NCBI RefSeq assembly: GCF_009739905.1
Contig: NZ_CP034279.1
Span: 5,022,001-5,086,000 of the forward strand
Reading direction: 5' to 3'
Length of the DNA: 64,000 nt
Origin: Streptomyces ficellus
Lineage (GTDB): Bacteria; Actinomycetota; Actinomycetes; Streptomycetales; Streptomycetaceae
The position numbers and the translations under genes are program-made. Shown here piece after piece: positions 1 through 7,953 of the stretch. The notes beneath the pieces are model-generated. The model had not been told where the DNA came from. It was given only the letters and a program-made list of their open reading frames with translations, and did not search any database. Numbering within the stretch: position 1 is the first letter of the stretch; every line of letters starts with the position of its first letter.

Positions 1-1
1 G

Positions 2-523
2 CGCGGGCTCGCCGGACCCGTCGTCGAATGCGCCGCCTGCCACGGGCACTACGGCACCGACGCGCTGGACCACCCCACCACCGCCCGCTTCTCCGCGATG
101 CTCCGCGACGCCGTCCACACCGTCGCCCTCGCCGTCCTCGCGGCCGGTGGCGTCTCCTCGCGCCCGGTCCTGCGGACCGCCGTCTCCGCCGTCCGCGCCG
201 CGGGGTACGAGGACTGCACCGCCGACAGCCTCACCGCGCTCATCGAGGCCCTCGAAGCCGACACCGGCCGCTTCGTCGCCGACACCGGCACCCCGTGCGG
301 CGCCGCGCTCGCCATCGAGCTCCACGAGGCCCTGGAGCCGCTCACCCCGCACCTGGCGCCCGCCGGACGGGAGTCGATCCTGCTGCAGGGCGCCCGCATC
401 GCGCTCGCCGACGGCGCGTACACCACCGCCGAGCGGGACGTCCTCACCACCGTCGGCGCCGCCCTGCACCTCCCGGCCGACGACACGGCCCGCCTGATGG
501 AGACGGCGCGGACGCCGTTCTAG
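2..523 (+). CDS. TerB-family tellurite-resistance-like protein (5' truncated)
   Basis: The frame is open from the window edge, so the true start lies outside. The visible 173 residues begin with a zinc-ribbon-like stretch (VECAACHGHYG), followed by an all-helical domain in which acidic residues recur (ALADGAYTTAERDVL). This matches the TerB / DjlA N-terminal fold, usually linked to metal stress or membrane-associated signalling. The internal ATG at 98 would cut off the Cys motif, so it is probably not the start. Family assignment rests on the helical pattern and is moderate; no biochemical role can be read from the fragment. Confidence 0.6.
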   Translation, partial: RGLAGPVVECAACHGHYGTDALDHPTTARFSAMLRDAVHTVALAVLAAGGVSSRPVLRTAVSAVRAAGYEDCTADSLTALIEALEADTGRFVADTGTPCGAALAIELHEALEPLTPHLAPAGRESILLQGARIALADGAYTTAERDVLTTVGAALHLPADDTARLMETARTPF

Positions 524-609
524 CCCCGGCCGCCGGCCACGGCCGCCCGCACGGGGCGGTGCCGTGGACGCTCCTGCCGGGCCCGGCACCGCGTCCTAGG
601 ATGATCGCC

Positions 610-1950
610 ATGCTTTCGGTCACCCGGCGTACAGCTGTGCTCACCACCCTGCTCGTGCTGCTGCCCGCCGTACTCACCGGATGCACGAACGGCGGGAGCG
701 ACGGGCAGCCACCTCCCACGCCGGAAGCGAAGCAACCGTCCGCGAAACCGGCACCCGCCCAAGGCCTCGGCGACATCATCGTGGCGGGCCGTGCCATCAC
801 CGGCGCCGAGCCGACCGGCCACCCCAAGGTGCCCTACCGGCGCACCTACACCGACGGTGAGCTGTACGCCGCTGTCACCGGGTACCGGTCCGCCGCGTTC
901 GGCACCAGCGGCCTGGAAGCGGTCCACGAGGACGTCCTCGGGCCCGCCGCCCGGCACCGGGGCCGCCCGCCCGGCACCGTCGTGACCAGCATCGACCCGG
1001 CCACCCAGCGGGCCGCCGCCGAAGGGCTGCGCGGCGAGACCGGCGCCGCGGTCGCCCTGGACGTGCTGTCCGGCCGGATCCGCGCCCTGGTGAGCGCCCC
1101 CTCGGTCGACCCGGCCACCTTCGGCGGCTCCACCCCCAAGGACGCGGAGGCGTGGAAGAAGGCCCAGGCCGACGACGACAAGCCGCTGCTGAACCGCGCC
1201 CTGCGCGAAGCGGTGACCCCGGGCGGCGTCTTCCAGCCGGTCGTCGCGGCGGCCGCCGTCGAGCACGGCCTCTACGCCTCCGTCGACGCCCCGACCCGTA
1301 GCCCGCTGGCCGCCGGCGACCCGGCGCCCTGCGAGAACGCGACACTGCGCACCGCCCTGCGCCTGTCCTGCGCCAACGTGTTCGCCCGGGTCGCGGCCGA
1401 CCTGGGAGCCGACACCCTGGCCGCGACCGCCGAGACGTTCGGCTTCAACGACGACGCGCTGGCCGTGCCCGTGCGCGCCGCCCAGAGCACCTTCCCGCGC
1501 GGCGACCGGAGCCAGAAGCAGCTCGCCGCGGTGGCCAACGGGCTCGGGGACGTCACCGCCACACCGCTCCAGGCGGCCCGGATCATGGCCGTCCTCGCGG
1601 CCGGCGGCAAGCAGCTCCACCCGAGCCTGGTCGACCACGTCACCGGCGGCGACGGCGCCAGCAGGGCCCCGACGGTGCCCCCGGGCACTCCCCGCCGTGT
1701 CCTGCGCCAGGACACCGCCGAGCAACTCCGCTCGGCCCTCGGCCCGTCGGAGACCCGGTCGACCTGGGTGGCCGCCCCGCAGGGCGCCCACGGCGGCACG
1801 GGCACCGCGTGGACGGTGTCCCTCGCGCGCACCGCCGACGGCCGTCCGGTGGCGATCGCCGTGTGCGTCACGGGCGTCGACGGGACGGCACCGGCCATGC
1901 GCGTCGCCGAGCTGATGGGCGAGGCCGCCCGGGGGACGACGGGTTCCTGA
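610..1950 (+). CDS. PBP-like lipoprotein with degenerate transpeptidase motifs
   Basis: Predicted lipoprotein of 446 aa: basic N-terminus, hydrophobic segment and lipobox AVLTGC, so probably anchored outside the membrane. ATG 610 was chosen over ATG 601 because AGGA lies about 9 nt upstream of it. The C-terminal ~280 residues follow the penicillin-binding transpeptidase fold (ALDVLSGRIRALVS, then GLGDVTATPLQAARIMAVLA). All three catalytic motifs are altered: SxxK reads GVFQ (Gly206, Gln209), SxN reads SCA (253-255) and KTG reads GTG (396-398). It should be unable to acylate. A structural or regulatory role in wall synthesis is inferred. Confidence 0.8.
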   Translation: MLSVTRRTAVLTTLLVLLPAVLTGCTNGGSDGQPPPTPEAKQPSAKPAPAQGLGDIIVAGRAITGAEPTGHPKVPYRRTYTDGELYAAVTGYRSAAFGTSGLEAVHEDVLGPAARHRGRPPGTVVTSIDPATQRAAAEGLRGETGAAVALDVLSGRIRALVSAPSVDPATFGGSTPKDAEAWKKAQADDDKPLLNRALREAVTPGGVFQPVVAAAAVEHGLYASVDAPTRSPLAAGDPAPCENATLRTALRLSCANVFARVAADLGADTLAATAETFGFNDDALAVPVRAAQSTFPRGDRSQKQLAAVANGLGDVTATPLQAARIMAVLAAGGKQLHPSLVDHVTGGDGASRAPTVPPGTPRRVLRQDTAEQLRSALGPSETRSTWVAAPQGAHGGTGTAWTVSLARTADGRPVAIAVCVTGVDGTAPAMRVAELMGEAARGTTGS

Positions 1951-2025
1951 ACCGCCCCCGTCCGGAGCCGCGGACGGGCGGTGGGCACCCGCGCACCCCT
2001 GACCCGTGGCTGGATTTCGCCGTTG

Positions 2026-2046
2026 CCGATGATCGTTCGTCATCGG
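2026..2046. promoter_or_regulatory. Inverted repeat upstream of reductase-hemerythrin gene
   Basis: CCGATGA and TCATCGG form perfect 7-bp arms around a 7-nt spacer, about 175 bp before the TTG start at 2221 and 76 bp after the upstream stop codon. The spacing suits a dimeric repressor site. No T-run follows, so a terminator is less likely. The regulator is unknown. Confidence 0.35.
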
Positions 2047-2220
2047 TAGGTTGACGCCGTGACTGCCGGGTCGGCCATGGGCCATTCACGAGTAGGGCAC
2101 CCGGCCTCGGCGTGACGCCGGGGCGGGCCAGAGCCCCGCCTTCTTCTGTTTTCTCTCCGCGTACAGCCGTGCACCCGCGTGCACGCAGCAGTCCTTCACC
2201 CTGGAGCAGAAAGCAGAGAA

Positions 2221-3057
2221 TTGCCCAACGATTTCAACCTGCCCATCATCGAGGAGTTCCGCGCCAACCACGGCCGCGTGGGCGGATGGCTCGAGGGGGC
2301 CCGGCTCGTCCTGCTGACGACCACCGGCGCCCGGTCCGGGAAACCGCACACCACGCCCGTGGGGTTCTACGCCGACGGCGACGGCCGGATCCTGGTCATC
2401 GCCTCCGCCGCCGGCGCCCCCCAGCACCCCGCCTGGTACCACAACCTGGTGGCCCGACCCCGGGTCACGGTGGAGACCGGCGTCCTCACGTACGAGGCCG
2501 AGGCCACCGTCCTCACGGGCGAGGACCGGGACCGCGCCTTCGCCCGCGCGGTGGAGGTCGAGCCCGGCTGGGCCGCCTACCAGGCGAAGACCAGCCGGGT
2601 TATCCCCGTCGTCGCCCTGACCGAGGTGCCCGGCCCGCCCCGCTTCAACGCGACGTCCCTCGGCGAGACCATCAGGGTCGTGCACGACGCCTTCCGCCGC
2701 GAACTGGGCCTCATCCGCAAGGAGATCGCCGAGTCCGGCACCGCCAAGGGCCTCGCCACCCAACTGCGGGTCAACTGCCTGACGATGTGCCAGGGGCTGC
2801 ACAACCACCACACCGGGGAGGACACGATGCTCTTCCCGGCGCTCGCCGACCGCCACCCCGAACTGGCCCCGGTGGTGGACCGGCTGCGGCAGGAGCACGA
2901 ACGGATCGCCGTCCTCCTCGCCGACCTGAAGAAGGTGGTGACCGACGAGGCCGCCGATCCCCGGCAGGTGCTGCTGGACGTCGAACGGCTCACGGACGAG
3001 CTGGAGGCGCACCTGCTGTACGAGGAGAAGGAGCTCGTCCCCCTGCTGGACGCGTGA
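2221..3057 (+). CDS. Nitroreductase/F420-type reductase fused to hemerythrin domain
   Basis: 278 aa from a TTG start, chosen because MPNDFNLPIIEEFRANHG is the usual N-terminus of the deazaflavin-dependent nitroreductase (DDN-like) family. A GTG at 2179 would add 14 residues. Residues ~1-130 carry family motifs (LLTTTGARSGKPHTTPVG, WYHNLVARPRVTVETG). Residues ~145-275 are a hemerythrin HHE domain with metal-ligand-type His/Glu in HNHHTGEDTMLFP, QEHERI and HLLYEEKELVPLL. The first domain would reduce quinones or nitro compounds with F420H2 or flavin; the second would hold a di-iron centre sensing or carrying O2 or NO. Coupled redox/oxygen detoxification is inferred. A terminator follows directly. 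Confidence 0.8.
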   Translation: MPNDFNLPIIEEFRANHGRVGGWLEGARLVLLTTTGARSGKPHTTPVGFYADGDGRILVIASAAGAPQHPAWYHNLVARPRVTVETGVLTYEAEATVLTGEDRDRAFARAVEVEPGWAAYQAKTSRVIPVVALTEVPGPPRFNATSLGETIRVVHDAFRRELGLIRKEIAESGTAKGLATQLRVNCLTMCQGLHNHHTGEDTMLFPALADRHPELAPVVDRLRQEHERIAVLLADLKKVVTDEAADPRQVLLDVERLTDELEAHLLYEEKELVPLLDA

Positions 3058-3059
3058 AA

Positions 3060-3103
3060 CGCGGCCGGGCCGCCCCCCAGGGTCAGGGGGCGGCCCGGCC
3101 GCG
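3060..3103. terminator. Bidirectional stem-loop terminator
   Basis: A perfect 18-bp GC stem (3060-3077 with 3086-3103) and 8-nt loop fills the gap between the convergent reductase-hemerythrin gene and fprA. There is no long T-run, as is common for actinobacterial hairpin terminators. Confidence 0.85.
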
Positions 3104-3108
3104 TCGGC

Positions 3109-4473
3109 TCACTGCCCGGCGCTGGCCCGCAGCATGCCCTCACGCTCGACGATCTTGACGCGCTCGCGGCCCTCGGCCTCGCCCAGCGCCCGCTCGGCGG
3201 CGTCCAGGCGGTACCAGCCCTCCCACGTCGTGTACTCCACGCCCTTGTCCCGCAGGTACGCCACCACGGCGTCCTCCTCCGGCGACTCGGGCGTCAGGAG
3301 CCGGCCCTCGCGGTGGTCCTCCAGCAGATTGGCCACCGTCTCGTTGGCGTCGCCCTTGGTGTGACCGATCAGGCCGACCGGACCGCGCCGGATCCAGCCC
3401 GTGACGTACGTCGACGCCATGTGCTCGCCGCCCTCCATCACCCGGCCGCCCTCGTCGGGCACGGTGCCGCTGGCGAGGTCGAACGGCAGCTTGGGCAGCT
3501 CGTCCGACAGGTAGCCCACCGCGCGGTACACGGACTGGACGTCCCACGTCGTGAACCGGCCCGTGCCCTTCACGTTGCCCGTGCCGTCCAGCTCGGTCCG
3601 CTCGGTGCGCAGGCCGACGACCTTGCCGTCCTCGCCGACGACCTCGGTGGGCGACTCGAAGAAGTGCAGGAACAGCTTGTGCGGCCGGTCGCCGACGTCG
3701 CGGATCGCCCAGTTCTCCAGGGTCTTGGCGACCATGTCGACCTGCTTGTTGGACCGGCGCGACTCGATCGAGCCGTCGTCGTAGTCGATGTCCTCGGGGT
3801 TGACGATCACCTCGATGTTCGGCGAGTGGTCCAGCTCGCGCAGCTCCATCGGGCTGAACTTCGCCTGCGCCGGGCCGCGCCGGCCGAAGACGTGGATCTC
3901 CAGCGCCTTGTTCGCCTTCAGGCCGTCGTAGACGTTCGGCGGGATCTCGGTGGGCAGCAGTTCGTCGGCCGTCTTGGCGAGGATGCGCGCCACGTCCAGC
4001 GCCACGTTCCCCACACCCAGCACGGCGACCTTCTCGGCCTCCAGCGGCCAGGTGCGCGGCACGTCCGGGTGACCGTCGTACCAGGAGACGAAGTCGGCGG
4101 CGCCGTACGAACCGTCCAGGTCGATGCCGGGTATGTCGAGCGCCCGGTCGGCCGTCGCGCCCGTGGAGAACACCACGGCGTCGTAGAACGCCCGCAGGTC
4201 GTCCAGGGCGATGTCCGTGCCGTAGTCCACGTTGCCGAACAGCCGGATCTGCGGCTTGTCCAGCACCTGGTGCAGCGCGGTGATGATGCCCTTGATGCGC
4301 GGGTGGTCCGGAGCCACGCCGTACCGGATCAGGCCGAACGGCGCGGGCATCCGCTCGAAGAGGTCGATCGACACACCGGGGTCGGCTGCGGCATCGGACT
4401 TCAGCAGCGCGTCGGCGGCGTAGATTCCGGCGGGGCCGGCACCGACGATCGCGACCCGCAGGGGGCGGGGCAT
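3109..4473 (-). CDS. fprA: Ferredoxin/flavodoxin--NADP+ reductase, FprA type
   Basis: 454 aa, normal for actinobacterial FprA. It moves electrons between NADPH and ferredoxin, supplying P450s and other iron-sulfur enzymes in the cytoplasm. Sequence evidence: N-terminal FAD dinucleotide fold VAIVGAGPAGIYAADALL (residues ~6-23), adrenodoxin-reductase signature APFGLIRYGVAPDHPRIK (~45-62), NADP fold VAVLGVGNVALDVARIL (~150), and the late GWIRRGPVGLIGHTKGDA motif placing FAD. ATG 4473 has GAAGGG about 8 nt upstream. An iron-box-like sequence lies 55-73 bp before the start, so repression by an iron regulator is likely. Confidence 0.93.
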   Translation of the reverse strand: MPRPLRVAIVGAGPAGIYAADALLKSDAAADPGVSIDLFERMPAPFGLIRYGVAPDHPRIKGIITALHQVLDKPQIRLFGNVDYGTDIALDDLRAFYDAVVFSTGATADRALDIPGIDLDGSYGAADFVSWYDGHPDVPRTWPLEAEKVAVLGVGNVALDVARILAKTADELLPTEIPPNVYDGLKANKALEIHVFGRRGPAQAKFSPMELRELDHSPNIEVIVNPEDIDYDDGSIESRRSNKQVDMVAKTLENWAIRDVGDRPHKLFLHFFESPTEVVGEDGKVVGLRTERTELDGTGNVKGTGRFTTWDVQSVYRAVGYLSDELPKLPFDLASGTVPDEGGRVMEGGEHMASTYVTGWIRRGPVGLIGHTKGDANETVANLLEDHREGRLLTPESPEEDAVVAYLRDKGVEYTTWEGWYRLDAAERALGEAEGRERVKIVEREGMLRASAGQ

Positions 4474-4527
4474 GACGGATTCCCTTCGAGCGAGGAGTGA
4501 GCGGTCACATGACTGCTCATACGCACC

Positions 4528-4546
4528 CTAAGTAAGGCTCGCCTCA
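4528..4546 (-). promoter_or_regulatory. DmdR/IdeR-type iron box upstream of fprA
   Basis: CTAAGTAAGGCTCGCCTCA matches about 13 of 19 positions of the actinobacterial iron box TTAGGTTAGGCTCACCTAA (recalled consensus), including the core AGGCT and CCT. It lies 55 bp upstream of the fprA start codon. Iron-dependent repression of fprA by a DmdR1-like protein is inferred. Confidence 0.6.
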
Positions 4547-4575
4547 CCTCGGTACCCGCCCCCCGTCTATGGCCC

Positions 4576-4592
4576 CATAAGCCCGGCTTATG
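4576..4592. promoter_or_regulatory. 17-bp perfect palindrome upstream of membrane protein gene
   Basis: CATAAGCC-C-GGCTTATG is a perfect 8+1+8 inverted repeat 43 bp before the ATG of the membrane protein gene at 4635. Its A/T-containing symmetry stands out from the flanks and resembles a dimeric repressor operator. The regulator is unknown. Confidence 0.5.
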
Positions 4593-4634
4593 AGGTCTCT
4601 CGCCTCCACGCATGAACCGCGCCACGCTGGAACC

Positions 4635-5387
4635 ATGAACGGCACAGCCGGCTGGGGCGCCAAGCTGATGAACAGCTCGATCACCGGGATGTCCCCGTGG
4701 ATCCTCTTCTCCCTGCTCGCGGGCCCCGGCCGCTACCAGCTCGCCGCCGGCCTCGCCCTCGCCACGGCGGTCCTCCTCCTGCTCGTACGGCACCGGCCGA
4801 TCTTCCTCGAAGCCGCCGGGCTCGTCTTCTTCGCCGTCCTCACCGTCCTCGGCATGATCGCCCCACCGGACACCCTGCGCTGGCTGGAAACGTACGGGAA
4901 CGAGGTCTCCAACCTGACGATCGTCGCCCTGGCGGTGGTGTCCGTCGCGGCCGGGACACCCCTGACGACGCCCTACGCCCGCAAGAAGGTCCCCCGCGAG
5001 CTCTGGCACACCCGCGACTTCCGGCGGATCAACCTCGTCGTCACCCACGCCTGGAGCCTGGCCTTCCTCACCGCCGCCGTAGCGGGCCTGATCGGCGACC
5101 TCGTGCTGCGCGATCCGGACAACCTCTGGACCGCCTGGCTCGTCCAGGCGTCCGCGCTGATCACCGCGGCGCGCTTCACCGAGTGGTACCCGGCCGTCCC
5201 CAGACCCCCGGTACGGCGCCTGCTCATGCCGTTCGTCGGCCTGCTCATCCCCATGGGCGTCCTCGTCCTCGTCTACGACGCGGCACCCAGATGGTTCGCG
5301 GTCGGCCTCATCGTGACCGGCGTGATCCTCGCGCGGGCGCTCCGCAAGGAGGTCGCCGTCGCCAAACAGGAGGGCCGGGAGCCGTAG
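4635..5387 (+). CDS. Integral membrane protein of unknown function
   Basis: 250 aa beginning MNGTAGWGAKLMNSSITGM; an upstream in-frame codon at 4590 would add residues without hydrophobic or family character. Hydrophobic segments at about residues 18-50, 55-80, 95-118, 135-160, 172-190 and 205-238 suggest six or seven membrane spans. No catalytic motif is recognisable. It is transcribed divergently from fprA, and the 17-bp palindrome lies immediately upstream. Function is unknown; it could be a small transporter or a cell-envelope stress protein. Confidence 0.75.
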   Translation: MNGTAGWGAKLMNSSITGMSPWILFSLLAGPGRYQLAAGLALATAVLLLLVRHRPIFLEAAGLVFFAVLTVLGMIAPPDTLRWLETYGNEVSNLTIVALAVVSVAAGTPLTTPYARKKVPRELWHTRDFRRINLVVTHAWSLAFLTAAVAGLIGDLVLRDPDNLWTAWLVQASALITAARFTEWYPAVPRPPVRRLLMPFVGLLIPMGVLVLVYDAAPRWFAVGLIVTGVILARALRKEVAVAKQEGREP

Positions 5388-5420
5388 CTCCCGCGCCCGC
5401 CGCGGGACACGGTCATGGAC

Positions 5421-6767
5421 TCACCACCGCTCGAAGGCGGTGAAGGTGAGTCCGCCGCCCGACCCGGCGGCGATGAGCCGCCCCCGGTGCTCGTAGAAGC
5501 GGGAACCGGGAACCTCGTCGCGGAAGTGCCGCTCGTCGAGTTCCTCGCCATCGGCGGCGTCGAACACGAACAGGTCGGTGATGTCGCTGGCCTGGGTGGA
5601 CCACTCGCCGAGCACGGTGATCCGGTCGCCGTGCGCGATCAGCGCGGCGGCGGGCTCGTCCAGGGGCTCCGCCCACACGTTCTCGCCGGTCGTCAGGTCG
5701 TAGGCGACCAGGGTGTGGTGCTCTCCCTTCTCGTAGTAACCCGGCAGCGCGTACAGCCGCTCGCCGACGATCGCCGTCTGGGTCGGATCGGCTGCGGCGA
5801 TCTTGCCGTGGTCGCCGTCGAACTCGATGCCGGGGCGCGGCCGTCCGTCCTGGCTGAACGAGAGGTACGTGCCCTCGTCGAGGCTCCCGTCCCGCCCGAC
5901 GGCGAGCACCAGCGGGTCGGTGGATTCGATGGAGACCACGGCGCCCAGATCCATGGGGAGACGTGCGTCCAACGGGACCTTCCACTCCAGGGCGCCCGTC
6001 GCGCGGTCGAAGGCGGCCATGTGCAGCTCGGCGCCGTCCGTGCTGCCTCTGCCGAACTCGTCCGTCTCCTCGCCGCCGCACTCCAGGACCGCGAACACCT
6101 GCCCCTTGCCGGCGGCGACTCCGTGCGGGCCGCACTTGTCGGGCACGGCAGCCGTCCAGTAAGGCCTGCCCGTGCGCAGGTCCACGGCGCGCAGAGAGGC
6201 GTGGTCGTCCTTGGTCCGCGCCTGCCGCGCGTCACGGTGGTCATGGGCGACGACGGCGATGCCGCCGCCCGCGTCCAGGAACGGGGCGGGCTCGTCGAAC
6301 CGCCCGGTCGCGACCTTCCGCTGGGCGGTCCACAGCTGTCGGCCGTTCTTCAGGTCGAGAGCGAGGACGGTCGCGCATCCCTTGCCCGGCGCGGCGGGGG
6401 CGCTGTGGTCGCCGCCCTCCTCCCCGTACGCGACGAGCAGCACCGACGCGTCCGCGTGCTCCGCGCTCCCGCAGATCCTGGTACGGCCGGGCGGCACGTA
6501 CTCCCACAGCTTCCTGCCGTCCTGCCCCTCCGCGAGGCCGAACCCGGTCACCGCGTCGAACCGGCTCCGGACGGCGACGTCGCCGACGACCCACGTGTCG
6601 TTGGCCAGCGTGTCGTCGGTGGGTCGGTCCTTCGCCGCCGTCCACGTCCGCACCATGGCGTCGCCCGGCAGATAGCCCTGATACGACAGGATCCAGGCCG
6701 TGATCGACCCGACCACCGCCAGGACGACGGCGGTGGTCGTCAGCGTCCTCACGCGCGTTCTCACCAC
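5421..6767 (-). CDS. Membrane-anchored PQQ-like beta-propeller protein
   Basis: 448 aa from GTG 6767, chosen because the hydrophobic anchor (TTTAVVLAVVGSITAWIL) starts within ten residues. Longer in-frame extensions are Arg-rich and antisense-like. After the single N-terminal membrane segment come repeated propeller blades of the type GRQLWTAQRK, GRPYWTAAVP, GALEWKVPL and GENVWAEPL, the Trp-containing motif of PQQ-binding-like/BamB repeats. It is probably extracytoplasmic, as a scaffold or ligand-binding protein rather than an enzyme. It sits downstream of the DUF397 gene on the same strand with a short gap. Specific function is unknown. Confidence 0.8.
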   Translation of the reverse strand: MVRTRVRTLTTTAVVLAVVGSITAWILSYQGYLPGDAMVRTWTAAKDRPTDDTLANDTWVVGDVAVRSRFDAVTGFGLAEGQDGRKLWEYVPPGRTRICGSAEHADASVLLVAYGEEGGDHSAPAAPGKGCATVLALDLKNGRQLWTAQRKVATGRFDEPAPFLDAGGGIAVVAHDHRDARQARTKDDHASLRAVDLRTGRPYWTAAVPDKCGPHGVAAGKGQVFAVLECGGEETDEFGRGSTDGAELHMAAFDRATGALEWKVPLDARLPMDLGAVVSIESTDPLVLAVGRDGSLDEGTYLSFSQDGRPRPGIEFDGDHGKIAAADPTQTAIVGERLYALPGYYEKGEHHTLVAYDLTTGENVWAEPLDEPAAALIAHGDRITVLGEWSTQASDITDLFVFDAADGEELDERHFRDEVPGSRFYEHRGRLIAAGSGGGLTFTAFERW

Positions 6768-6823
6768 GCGGCACCACTCGTGCTGTACACGGCCCAACCC
6801 CCCAGTTGATCCACAAAAGAGGA

Positions 6824-7039
6824 TCAGAGTAGGCCAGGCCCAGCCGTCCCGACACCCTCGACGAACACCCGCCACGCGGGGGCGCCGACCACGAGGACGG
6901 GCCCGGTGGGGTTCTTGCTGTCCCGGACGGGAACGATGCCGCCGGGGAAGTCGTACGCCACTTCCACGCAGCTTCCGCCGTTGCCGTCGCTGTAGGTGCT
7001 CTTGCGCCACCGGGCGGTGCTCAGGTCGTACGCGCGCAT
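6824..7039 (-). CDS. DUF397 domain protein
   Basis: 71 aa. It has the DUF397 signature in order: WRKSTYS near the N-terminus, SCVEVA, and VRDSKNPTGPVL followed by a Trp-containing C-terminus (AWRVFV). These small proteins are abundant in Streptomyces and nearly always follow an XRE/DUF5753 regulator, as here: its ATG overlaps the 3' end of the regulator gene by 19 nt, so translation is coupled. BldB/WhiJ-type pairs make a developmental or toxin-antitoxin-like role plausible, but none is demonstrated for this gene. Confidence 0.9.
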   Translation of the reverse strand: MRAYDLSTARWRKSTYSDGNGGSCVEVAYDFPGGIVPVRDSKNPTGPVLVVGAPAWRVFVEGVGTAGPGLL

Positions 7040-7860
7040 CGTCTGTGGTCCTCCGCCGCTGATTCGATCAGGGTCAGGGACGCCTCTTGGGGGAGTGCGC
7101 TGGCCCTCAGCAGATCGTAAGCGGCCTGCACTTGCTTCACCAGGGCCGGATCGTCCAGCAAGTTCCCCGAATACACGGCCTCTGTATAGGCGGTCGGCGG
7201 TGCGTCCTCGAACTCCATCAGCGTGACCATGCCAGTCAGCAGCGCGTACGCCCCGGCTTGGTAGGGGATCACCAAGGGCAGCACGATCCGCTCCCGCGCC
7301 AGGGCCACGATGTGGTCCAGCTGGCCGGCCATGGTGGCAGAGCCTCCCACTGGCGTACGCAGCACGTTCTCGTGCACGATCGCCCAGTACACCGGTGCGG
7401 ACGGCCTTCTCAGGATGTGCGCACGGTCAATTCGGGCAGTGACCTTGCCCTCGACGTCCTCCTCTGAGATGAACGGGTTCATCGCCAACGTGACGGCACG
7501 TGCGTACGGAGCGGTTTGCAACAGGCCGGGCACCAGGGTCGGGGCGAAGTCACACAGCTTCGTCGCCAACGACTCCAGCTCCGCCGCTGCCGCGAAATAC
7601 TCCGCATAGGGCGACTTGTTGATGAGTTGACGACACATCCGCTCGAAAAAGCCATCGGTTTGTAGGACCTCGTCGATCCTCGCCGCCACGTCCAACTGTG
7701 GTTTACGGATGGCCTGTTCGAATTGGCCGATGTATCCGCCCGATACGAAGACCTTCCGCCCCAGTTCCTGCTGCGTCATTTTCGCGGCTTCGCGCCGGTT
7801 CTTCAGCTCCGTGCCGTAGAACTCCCAGGCGGCCTGCCTGGACGAGCCTGCGTTGGCCAT
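7021..7860 (-). CDS. XRE-family regulator with DUF5753 domain (Scr1/WhiJ-like)
   Basis: 279 aa. Residues ~12-70 form an XRE helix-turn-helix (NRREAAKMTQQELGRKVFVS then GYIGQFEQAIRKP). The rest is the DUF5753 domain (PTLVPGLLQTAPYARAV, MAGQLDHIVALARERIVLP, VTLMEFEDAPPTAYTEA). The pairing with the overlapping DUF397 gene is the classic Streptomyces arrangement of a DNA-binding partner and a small modulator. An inverted repeat lies in the 93-bp divergent promoter region and is a likely binding site. Base composition is somewhat less GC-rich than the neighbours, fitting accessory DNA. Confidence 0.92.
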   Translation of the reverse strand: MANAGSSRQAAWEFYGTELKNRREAAKMTQQELGRKVFVSGGYIGQFEQAIRKPQLDVAARIDEVLQTDGFFERMCRQLINKSPYAEYFAAAAELESLATKLCDFAPTLVPGLLQTAPYARAVTLAMNPFISEEDVEGKVTARIDRAHILRRPSAPVYWAIVHENVLRTPVGGSATMAGQLDHIVALARERIVLPLVIPYQAGAYALLTGMVTLMEFEDAPPTAYTEAVYSGNLLDDPALVKQVQAAYDLLRASALPQEASLTLIESAAEDHRRCARTT

Positions 7861-7884
7861 GGATTAACACCCCAGTCCTGCCGC

Positions 7885-7909
7885 GCAGTTGTAGCGCGTG
7901 CGCAACTGC
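7885..7909. promoter_or_regulatory. Inverted repeat in divergent XRE/small-ORF promoter
   Basis: GCAGTTG and CAACTGC (7-bp arms, 11-nt spacer) lie between the XRE regulator and the divergent small-protein genes. The repeat overlaps a possible rightward promoter (TTGTAG ... AATGCTAG). It is a likely operator for the adjacent XRE protein. Confidence 0.45.
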
Positions 7910-7953
7910 CAATGCTAGGGGTGCGGGTCCATCCTGGGGGCAGTTAGCGGGAA

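Noticed and set aside
28..609. N-terminal extension of the PBP-like protein back to position 28
   Set aside because: The extension is Arg/Pro-rich, antiparallel in character to the TerB gene in another frame, and the lipoprotein signal starts at 610.
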